A stretch of DNA of 64,000 nt from Heterodera schachtii. Lineage: Eukaryota > Nematoda > Chromadorea > Rhabditida > Heteroderidae. The notes beneath the pieces are model-generated. The model had not been told where the DNA came from, did not search any database, and saw nothing but the letters and a program-made list of their open reading frames with translations. A program made the position numbers and the translations under genes. The stretch covers positions 1,647,790-1,711,789 of the forward strand of contig SIJG01000002.1 of the NCBI GenBank assembly GCA_023374025.1, written 5' to 3'. Below, in pieces: positions 48,893 to 59,000 of the stretch (the stretch's first letter is position 1; every line of letters starts with the position of its first letter).

Positions 48893-51800
48893 ATGCCATT
48901 GTTTGGCCTTTTGCCCCCATTTTTGGCTCTGATTTTGGTCAGCGGATCAAAGGGCGACAGAATGAACAGCGGACATTCGAGCATTTCAACAACAACAAGT
49001 AAAAATGAATAATGAAATATGAAGGATTGAAATGGCACGGCATTTGGGAATTTGAAAATGGGAATTAATTAATATTGAAGTGAAAATTAACTTATATTAA
49101 ATTAAATTAAATGTTTTCAAAACTGAGCCACCGTAAAAATGACAATTAAAGAAAATTTGAAGAAAACGTGCCGAATTTCACACAATAAAATGCCAAAATT
49201 CCGAGAATTGGGGTGACTTAAAACATTTAAATGTCCATCCGTTTGTCTGATGAGCATTAAAAGATTTCGTTATTTTTTTTATGAATTAAAAATATTAAAT
49301 TGCTTTTTTTCATTGTCAGTTCGGCCGCAGCTCTTAGCCACCGATGAGGACGAAGAACGGCTCGGCATTGACATGTTCCGCGGGTACAATCCGCTGATTC
49401 GTCCTTCGCCGTGCCGAAACTCATCCGTCGTGCACGTGGACTTTGGCATGGCCATGGCAAGTGCCAAACTCGGCAAATTTTAAGCAGCAAATTAACGAAT
49501 AATTCACAGATTTTGTTGATCAGCGTGGACGAGAAGAACCAAATTATGCAGTCAAATGTTTGGCTGACTTTACGATGGAACGACTGCCGATTGACGTGCG
49601 CAATGGCAATCAATTAAAAAATTAATTAATGATGCCTAATTATAGGGATATATGATTTTGTTCGACTTTGCTTACAATTAGCTTTTTTCCAGTTGGAAGC
49701 CTTCCGACTACGGCGGTTTGGAGAGTGTTCACGTGCCGGTGGACCGTGTTTGGGTGCCGGACATTGTCAGTGCTTTTCACCAAAAAAGGGCTAATCGAAA
49801 TGGCATTTTTCAGGTGCTGTTCAACAAGTACAGTCGCTTTATGTTTCCCAATCGGTGGTCACTTTAGTGCCGATGGCAACTACGAGGTCAGCTACCAGAG
49901 CAATGTTGTGGTTGACCATCTCGGCAATGTGTCGTGGGTTCCGCCCGCCATTTACAAGTCGTCGTGCCGAATCGGTCCTCCATTTTTATAAATCTTTTTC
50001 GACATTTGATCACTTTCTCCCCACCTTCTCAGATGTTGAGTATTTCCCGTTCGATGAACAGACTTGTCTGCTGCTGTTCGGCTCCTGGACTTACAGCTCG
50101 GACGAAGTCCAACTGCGCTGGTACAACGGCAAACGCTTCGTCGAATTGGAGGATTATTCGCCCAGCGGAATTTGGGATTTGATGGACGTGCCGGGACGGA
50201 TGAATGCCGACCGATCACGGATTGCCTTTTACATTGTGATCAGAAGGTTTCGTGCAAATGGGAAGGATCAAAATAATATAATAAAAGATACATTAATTAA
50301 ATAAATTCATCAAAATGAATAAATGCCCCCCCCCCAGGAAAACCCTCTTCTATACCGTAATCCTGATCATTCCCACCGTATTAATGGCCTTCCTTTCGAT
50401 GCTCGCCTTTTATTTGCCGGCGGAGTGTTCCGAGAAAATAACATTGGTATTAATTCATTTTTAAAATTAATTTAAATTATTTTTTTAATTATTTTGTAAA
50501 ATTAATTTAGTAATTTTGCTAATTAGGCAATTAGCATTCTGTTGGCACTTGTCGTTTTTCTGCTGTTGGTCTCCAAAATTTTGCCTCCGACTTCCGACAC
50601 AATTCCTTTGATGGCCAAATACCTTTTAATGACTTTTAGTAATAATTAAAATTAATTATTTTTGAAAATTTCCCTCCTAATTGGGGTTTTGTTGTTCAGT
50701 TTTGAACATTGTCACAATTGTGTCCACCGTGGCGGTGATTAATGTTTACTTTCGGTCGGCCATCACTCACACAATGCCGCGATGTGTTCGCCAACTTTTC
50801 CTTCACTTTCTCCCCATACTTTTGGCCATGAAAAGGCAAAAAAAAAAAAACAGCTAATTAAATTTTTAAATTTTAAATTTAAATTAAATTTATTTCCAAT
50901 TTTTTATTTTTTAGGCCACGCCAACGCGAAATGTTTCGCGGCACTTCCGTTGAAGAATATCAGGCAAAAAAAAAAAAAAATTCAAAACACATTTAAAAAA
51001 TTCTTTGGCATTTTTAGGCCACCGCAAACGGCGAGACGAACGAACACGAGGGAATGGACACAAATTTGGCCATGGGACCGTCGGCTTTGGCAGCGACAAT
51101 GTGCGAACTCATTAAGAATAATGATCAGCTGATCACACAATTTAATAATACTGAACAATGATTTTAAGCAGCTAAAAGCAATTTAAAAAGCGGGAAATAT
51201 TTCTCTATTTATTTAACTAATTAATATATTTATTTAATTAATTAATATATTTATTGCCCAAGGCTGCCCTTTTTGGGCCATGTTGGCACTGTTGCGCAAC
51301 AGAAGCGGAAAAGTTGGCGCGAGAAAAGTCGCCGAATGCGGCAGAGAATACGAACGGCGGACGGAAGGGACGAGGCGGAAGAGGAAGAGGCAAAAACAAA
51401 CAATTAAAGGACCAATAATTAATTAATATTAATTATATAGACTGATGGCGTGCGGACCGCGGACGACGACGCGTCGCCCGCCTCCTCGTCGCTGCGTTCG
51501 CTGTCGCGCAACACTTCGCCGCTGCCGCAACTGATGCGCCGGTCGCGGACGGGCGCCAATCTGACGACGAAAGCGGCGGCGGAGGGGGCACGGAATGGTG
51601 GCATTTTAGCACATTGGCACTCCGTTTAATAATATTTTGGTTGTAATTATAGTGAATTAATATTTTGCCATTTTAGGCAACCGACAAATTTGTGCCAAAC
51701 TCACCGGATTGGTAATTAAAAAAAAAAATTAATTTTAAAACTAATTAAATTTATCAGATGGACGACCAAAAAATGGGCAAAAAATTGCGCCTTACAATTG

Positions 51801-52186
51801 AATCAATCGCTTTCATCGCTGAACATATCAAAGCGGAGATGAGTGACAAAAAAGTGATTTAAATTTCAAAAAGTTGCAAAGTGCCATTTAATTTAAATCC
51901 ATTTTGAAGGTGCGCGACGATTGGCGTTTCATTTCCATGGTCATTGACCGTATGCTGCTGTTACTGTAATGTTTCCTATAGAAAATAATCACATTAAAGC
52001 CAGTTTTTCAGTTTTTTTGGCATTACCCTCGGCGGAACCATTGGCATTATGTTCAGTGTTCCGCACGTTTTTGAATTTGTTGACCAACAGGAAATTCTGC
52101 GCCGTCTCAGTGCGCGAGCGCAGCAGCAAATGGAAGGCGAAGGAATGAGAACGATTTGTTGGGAAAAACAATTCGATGATGTCTAA
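48893..52186 (+). CDS. Nicotinic acetylcholine receptor non-alpha subunit (first of tandem three)
   Basis: Exon 1 (48893-48998) codes a signal peptide ([18 protein letters not shown]) and ends in phase 1; exon 2 begins at 49320 ([16 protein letters not shown]). Ligand-binding domain: [24 protein letters not shown], the 14-nt microexon 49814-49827 (VLFN), [26 protein letters not shown] and the Cys-loop closing [12 protein letters not shown]. Loop C lacks the vicinal cysteines of alpha subunits ([16 protein letters not shown]). TM1-3: [38 protein letters not shown] (Glu at -1', a cation-channel feature) and [15 protein letters not shown]. After a long, variable cytoplasmic loop spread over several exons, the MA helix/TM4 reads [19 protein letters not shown] then [14 protein letters not shown]. 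Stop at 52186. Closest to the UNC-29/LEV-1/ACR-2/ACR-3 group. Introns at 49457, 50836 and 50964 begin with GC. Loop exons between about 51020 and 51450 are uncertain. Confidence 0.88.
49814..49827 (+). other. 14-nt microexon of first nAChR gene
   Basis: Bounded by tttttcag and gtacagtc; codes V-L-F-N and the first two bases of the next Asn codon. Removing both flanking introns restores the universally conserved [14 protein letters not shown] of nicotinic subunits, so the exon is required. Confidence 0.88.
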
Positions 52187-52310
52187 ATTTTTTAATTTTT
52201 TCGCCAATTTTTTCATAAATTTCTTTGTTTTTTCGTTGTGCCAATCCGACAATCTTTTGGGGCCAAATTTGTTTTAATTAATCATTAATAGAATAATAAT
52301 AAATTTTCAG

Positions 52311-55300
52311 CGTTCCCTTCTGATGTTGAGGAGCGTCTGATCGCCGATCTGTTCCGTGGCTATAATCATCTGATCCGTCCGGTGCCAAACGTTTCGTCGA
52401 CGCCGTTGGAAATTCGCTTTTCGTTGGCACTCACTTTGCTAATTAATGTGGACGAGAAAAACCAGGCACAAAATTGAGAATCAAATAATTCATTAACATT
52501 AATTAAATTAATTATTATTTTCTAGTTATTTCAACAATAAAACATTTTCAGATTATGCAAACGAATGTTTGGCCAACAATGCGTTGGATTGACTACCAAA
52601 TGCAATGGTCCAACATTTTTATTTTTTTAAATATTATTTTAAATTTTATTTTAAATTTTCCACAGGAATCCGCTTGAATATGGCAATATTCGCACAATTC
52701 GCGTCCCTCCCGACAAAGTTTGGCTGCCCGACATCGTTCTGTGAGTCACGAGTTAAATAATGGTTTAAAATTGAGTGTTAAGCTTCAACAATGCTGATGG
52801 GAACTATGAAGTTTGTAAGTGTCATTTTGCTACTCATTGTCCATTTGATCTAATTCTAATTATTTTTCCCTCTCTGATTTCTCTTTCCTCTGATCACTCC
52901 CCTCCCTACCTCATTTTCCCTAATGATTTCTTCATTCCTCTTATAAGTCCCCTTTCTACCTCTGCTGATCGCCGATATAATTATTTTTCCCTCACTGATT
53001 CTTGTTCTTATCATTCCCCTTCCTCCCTTTAATCATTTTTCCCTCACTGATTTCCTCCTTTGTCTGATCAGTCCCTTTTCTGTCTCTGATCACCGCTCTG
53101 ATGCTTTTTTTCCATCTCTCTCCCCTCCCCCAATTAGCCTTTTATTCCAATGTCGTGGTGGAGCACAACGGGGAAATGTTGTGGGTTCCGCCGGCCATCT
53201 ATAAATCCTCGTGCATCATCGACGTCGAGTTTTTCCCGTTCGATGAACAAATTTGTGCAATGATTTTCGGATCGTGGACTTTCAACAAAGACGAAGTGAT
53301 CAAAAGCACCATTAAATTGCCAAATGATCAAATGGGGACAAAATTGAAGGAAATTTGGATTTAATCAGGACGGATTACAAAATTTAAAAATTAATAATGC
53401 GATTAATTATGTAAATAATCTGTTTGATTAAACTTCTGGCTCATTGCGGTTTGATCATTTAGGTGATCATCAGCTATTTGAACAATAAGCGTCAAGCGGA
53501 GCTCAACGATTACTCGGAGAGCGGAATTTGGGACATAATGGAAGTGCCGGGGCAACTGATCCATCAGAAAAGCAAAATTGCATATCAAATCAAAATCAGA
53601 CGGTGGGAAATGAATGATCAGCGAGAGCAAAATATAAAATAAATTTGAAAATTCAAATAAAAACTCATTTTCCCATTTAAGGAAAACTCTCTTCTATACC
53701 GTAATCCTGATCATCCCTACCGTACTGATGGCTTTCCTTTCGATGCTCGTTTTTTATTTGCCAGCCGAAGCTGACGAAAAAATCACTTTGGTCCGGCATT
53801 TGCATCAAACATTTATAAAATTAAATTATTTTTTAAATCATTTTAAAAATTAATTTAAATTAATTTGCTCTCATTTGCTAATTAGGCAATTAGCATTCTG
53901 TTGGCCCTTGTCGTTTTTCTGCTGTTGGTCTCCAAAATTTTGCCTCCGACTTCCGACACAATTCCTCTGATTGCCAAATATCTTTTGATGACTTTTGGTA
54001 ATTGGCTTACAATTAGCTTAATTTACGCCTTTGACTCACATCAGTGATGAACATCATCACCATTTTGGTCACGGTCATCATCATTAACATTTATTTCCGT
54101 GGCCCCACCACTCACACAATGCCCGAATGGGTGAGTAATGTGTGCCATTGCCATCTTTTGCCGAATTAAACTCATTTTTCATTCGAATTTTTAAATTTAC
54201 TGTACCAGGTTCGTACCGTATTCCTGCGCTATTTGCCCATCTTTCTGATGATGAATCGGCCGCGGAATGATCCGTCCGAATCCGACGAACCGCCGCTGTT
54301 GGCCATCAGTCGAAAGCGAAGTCGCATGCTGAGGGCAAAAGGGGTAATTAAAACAATTAATTATAAAAAACAAAAGTTGGCACATTCAGAGCAAAAAGCG
54401 CCAAAGTGTCGGCCGCGATTCATTCGGCTCATTTATGGCCAATGGGGACGACGGAAATGAATTGGGAGGTTGAAAAGAGAAAATGTAATTAATGTATGGC
54501 TAATTACTTAATTTAGCAAAAAATCAGCGACGACAAGTGAAATTTATGCCGGGCCAATTCATCGAAATGTCCCATTCGCGCAGAGAAGTGCCCAATTTGA
54601 GCAATTAATTCATATAATTATTTAATTCTTTTGTTTATATTCATTCTCAGATTCGGCACCATCCGCGCTGCGCGGAGTACGCGGCGGCCAACGAAGCGGT
54701 GCAGCGCCGCGCGGAACAATTGCGACGGCGCCGCATGTCGCAGCCCGTGGTAAGCCGAAAACTGGAAACTGGTAGAATAGGGATAGGTAAATTAGCAGGG
54801 ATGAATGCCACAACTATTCGTGCAAAAAGCCTTTGCAAAATGTCGGGTAATCGCCCACAGTTTTTTGGATATTTTGTCGGGTCGATGTTTTGTCCGTGTG
54901 CCAACTTTTCTGTTCAGCTAACGCCGGCACGCTTCCCCACCCATCGCGATTTGGGCAGTGATCTGAGCGAGATGTTGACCGATGAAGCATTGCAGGCAAA
55001 TTGAAATTTTAATCGAGAAAAATTAATTTCAATTTTATTTTTTGGCATTGGACGCCGTCGAATACATAACGGAGCATTTGAGAAGAGACAATTTGGACAA
55101 AAAGGTCGAACGCAGTCGAAACTTCATCTAATTCATACATATTTACTGCTTTTACAGATCCGCGAGGAATGGAAATTCGTGGCGATGGTAATCGACCGTT
55201 TGTTGCTTTACATTTTCTTTGGAGTCACCGCCGGCGGCACAATGGGTAATTAACTAATTAATTGATCAATTAACCAATATTATTAAATATATTTTTAAGG

Positions 55301-55397
55301 AATTCTTTTTTCTGCGCCCAATGTTTTCGAATATGTCAATCAAACGGCGGTGATCGAAGAACTGAAAAGAACAGCCGAAGCTGAAATGAATCTGTGA
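52311..55397 (+). CDS. Nicotinic acetylcholine receptor non-alpha subunit (second of tandem three; no own start found)
   Basis: The first recognisable exon starts at 52311 after aaattttcag and reads [18 protein letters not shown], entering in phase (two bases before the first full codon). No ATG exists between the upstream stop (52186) and 52310, and no signal peptide exon is visible. Domains: [61 protein letters not shown] (Cys-loop), loop [16 protein letters not shown] without vicinal Cys, TM1 [20 protein letters not shown]2 [22 protein letters not shown]3 [10 protein letters not shown], post-TM3 [14 protein letters not shown], then a basic cytoplasmic loop, [11 protein letters not shown], and TM4 [16 protein letters not shown] and [18 protein letters not shown]. 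Stop at 55397. The intron at 52466 begins with GC. The exon starting near 55045 ([12 protein letters not shown]) lacks an AG directly upstream. Function requires a signal peptide, so the N-terminus is incomplete or shared. Confidence 0.85.
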
Positions 55398-56033
55398 ATC
55401 GGCAAAGAATCATTTCTGGAAAATTAATTAATAAAAATGCAATAAAATGGGAAAAGCATCCCTTGGGGGGTTGACGAATATTTTTATGATTTACCAAAAT
55501 TTAAAAAAAAATCTTAAGAAAATCTATATAATGACCATTGAGACCAAAACTCGAAACAATGCTTTAAACTTAAAGTTGGTTGATCAATTTTCTTTTAAAA
55601 TACAATTTAATAATAATTTAACGTTTTTTTTAAATAAAAATAAAAAATCAAATATCATTTTTTTTTATTTTGTTTATCAATTAAACAATTAAAAATTCGC
55701 TGCTTCTCCGTTTCTGCCAATTTACGTCCTTTTCCCATCCGATCGCTCATCCGTCAAATGGCATTCTTTCCACGACTCCCTCTCTCCCCTCTCTCCCCCC
55801 CTTTCCTCCGCTTCTTCCCCCCCCCCCCCCAAATTTCCGATCATTTCGCCAAAATTGCCTCTGGCAACAGCTGTCCTTTTCCCTCCCCTTTCTCTTTTTG
55901 CCGTTGCCCTAAAATTGGTCAGCCAATTCCCTTCCCTTTTGGCCCTTTCGGTGGCCCCAAATTTTCCCACCAAAAATTTTCACAAATCCCTGCTTACATT
56001 GGGCAATTATTCCGCATAATAATTGCTGTCAAA
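55398..56033. other. Spacer between second nAChR gene and unc-29
   Basis: AT-rich on the left, pyrimidine-rich with a C run (about 55818-55830) on the right. The frame that runs into the unc-29 start from 55758 is a pyrimidine-tract artefact before the true Met at 56034. Likely holds the unc-29 5' UTR and promoter elements. Confidence 0.5.
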
Positions 56034-59000
56034 ATGTGCTTCTCCTCCTTTTTTGTCCTCCTTTTTACGGCAGCGTTTGTTTTTGGTAATTTTTAATGCC
56101 AAATTTTCCTTTAAAATTTTAAAAAATCTCATTTAATTTTGAATTATTTTTCCATTTTTTCAGTTGGCGCCAGCGATGACGAAGAACGGCTTATGGTAAA
56201 GCAGCAGAGAATAATTTGCAAATTAGGAATGATTTGAATTATATTTTACGTTTTTTTTTCGTTTTTCGGTGGACATTTTCCGCGGTTACAATTCTCTGAT
56301 CCAACCCATTCGAAACGCGTCCACCCCATTAACTGTCAAAATGGCACTCCAATTGGTGCTGCTGATCGACGTGGACGAGAAGGACCAAATAATGCACACG
56401 AATGTTTGGCTGACATTGAAGTGGCATGTAAAATAATAATTTAAAAATGAATAATTTGATTTTAAAAAATATTTAAATATAAAAAGGACTTCCAACTGAA
56501 ATGGAACCCGGTGAATTACGGCGGCGTCAAAGAGTTGCGCGTTTCGCCCGAAAAAGTTTGGATGCCGGACATTGTAAATGAATTTAAAATGCGTTATTTT
56601 CTTCTCCACAATTTTTTTGCTTGCAAAGGTTCTCTTCAACAAGTGCCGTTCAATGAATGTTTTCCCCCCTTTTTCATTTGTTTTTATTTTAAAAAAAGTG
56701 CCGATGGCAATTACGAAGTGTCTTTCATGTCCAATGTGATCATCCGCGACAACGGCGACATGCTTTGGGTGTGTTAATTAATGGTTGTGCCAATCATAAT
56801 TCATCATAATTAGTTATTCCGCTTTTTGCAATTAAATTTCGAATTTAGCCATCCATTAGCATTGTTTTGTCCCCTTTTTAGGTCCCTCCCGCCATTTATA
56901 AGTCGTCGTGTATTATAGGTAATTAACTTACATATGTTTTCTCATAAAATTTTATCATCCATCACTCATCAGATGTGGAATATTTTCCGTTCGACGAGCA
57001 AAGTTTTTGCACTTTATTTAAATGCTTTTTCATAATTAATTTGAGTGTTTGTTCAGTTTGCCATCTCATTTTCGGCTCATGGACAGTGAGTGTTTTTTTG
57101 GGTTTTAATGTCCGAAATTAAAATTTTAAAAAATATTTTTCAAAATTTAAGTACAGTGAAAATGAAATGAAAATGGACTTTGAAAGTTCCGCCGGCATTG
57201 ACCTGTCCGAGTACAGCCGTTCGCATATTTGGGATGTGATCGGTTAGTAATATGATAATAATAATTATTATTATTTCCATTGTCAAATGATTGTTGGCAA
57301 GGAGCCGTGTCGTTTCCCCCCGTCGTTTCCCCCCCGTCGTTTCCCCCCCGTCGTTTCCCCCCCGTCGTTTCCCCCCCGTGTCGTTTCCCCCCCGCCGGTT
57401 CCCCCCCGTCGTTTCCCCCCCGTGTCGTTTCCCCCCCGTGTCGTTTCCCCCCCGTGTCGTTTCCCCCCCGTCGTTTCCCCCCCGTCGTTACCCCCCCGTC
57501 GTTCCCCCCCTTCGTTTCCCCCCCGTCGTTTCCCCCCCCGTTTCGTTTCCCCCCCGCCGGTTCCCCCCCGTCGTTTCCCCCCCGTGTCGTTTCCCCCCCG
57601 TCGTTTCCCCCCCCCCGTCGTTCCCCCCCCGTGTCGTTCCCCCCCCGTCGTTTCCCCCCCCCGTCGTTTCCCCCCCCGCCGGTTCCCCCCCCGTCGTTTC
57701 CCCCCCCGCCGGTTCCCCCCCCCCGTCGTTTCCCCCCCGTGTCGTTTCCCCCCCGTCGTTTCCCCCCCCCGTCGTTTCCCGCCCGTGTCGTTTCCCCCCC
57801 CGCCGGTTCCCCCCCCGTCGTTTCCGGAACCCGTCAGTTGGGCGCTCACGGTTGGGCGCCATCGGTTGGGCGCTCACGTTTGGGCGCGCACGGTTGGGCG
57901 CCAGCACGTTTTTCCACTTAAGCTTTTTTCTTTGGCATCCAAATCCAACAATCTTGGTATCATTCGAAAGCTCTTAATATGCTCTATTAGCCTTACTAAA
58001 AGCGAAAAGTTTTTCAAGCCTGGAAAAATTTTTATTGAGAAAAAACTTGAAAATTTCGACTTTTTTTGCAATTTTGATGTATAACTTTTTTGGAAATTGT
58101 CTAATCGCGAAGCAATAACTTAGAAAAAATTTATAAATACATTAAGCTTTAGAGTGATATCAAAAATGTATGATTTAGATGACATAGAAAAAAGTTATAG
58201 AAACTTATAGTGGAAAAACATGCTGGCGCCCAATCGTGCGCGCCCAAACGTGAGCGCCCAACCGACGGCGCCCAACCGTGAGCGCCCAACTGACGTAGAC
58301 CGGTCGTTTCCCCCCCGCCGGTTCCCCCCCCCCGTCGTTTCCCCCCCGTGTCGTTTCCCCCCCGTCGTTTCCCCCCCGTGTCGTTTCCCCCCCGTCGTTT
58401 CCCCCCCGAAAAATTTTTTTTTAAAAAATTTTCAAACCTAGAAATTTTTCATAAAAATTCTTAAGAATTTTCTTAGTACGAAAATTTCAAGAAAAAAATT
58501 TTTGAGAAATTTTCAGCGATTTTTTAGAAAAATTTTTGAAAAAACTTAGTGGTTCATCATAAAATTTCTAAAAAATCGCTGAAAATTTCTCAAAAAATTT
58601 TTTTTCTTGAAATTTTTGTAATAAGAAAATTCCTAAGAATTTTTTTATGAAAAATTTCTAGGTTTGAAAATTTTTAAAAAAAAAAATTTTTCGGGGGGGG
58701 GGAAACGACGTGGGGGGGAAACGACCCGGGGGGGAAACGCCCGGGGGGGAAACGACGGGGGGGAACTGGCGGGGGGGAAACGACGGGGGGGGAACTGGCG
58801 GGGGGGAAACGACACGGGGGGGAAACGACCGGGGGGGCAACGACGGGGGGGAACTGGCGGGGGGAACGACGGGGGGGAGAACTGGCGGGGGGAAACGACG
58901 GGGGGGAACTGGCGGGGGGGGGAAACGACACGGGGGGGAAACGACCGGGGGGAAACGACGGGGGGGAACTGGCGGGGGGGAAACGACGGGGGGGAAACGA

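Noticed and set aside
52187..52310. Operon with SL2 trans-splicing between the first two nAChR genes
   Set aside because: The 124-bp gap fits operon spacing, but an SL2-spliced message starting at 52311 would have no in-frame ATG: the first ATG (in tctgatgttgag) is out of frame and soon hits TGA. Not excluded if an upstream start exon exists.
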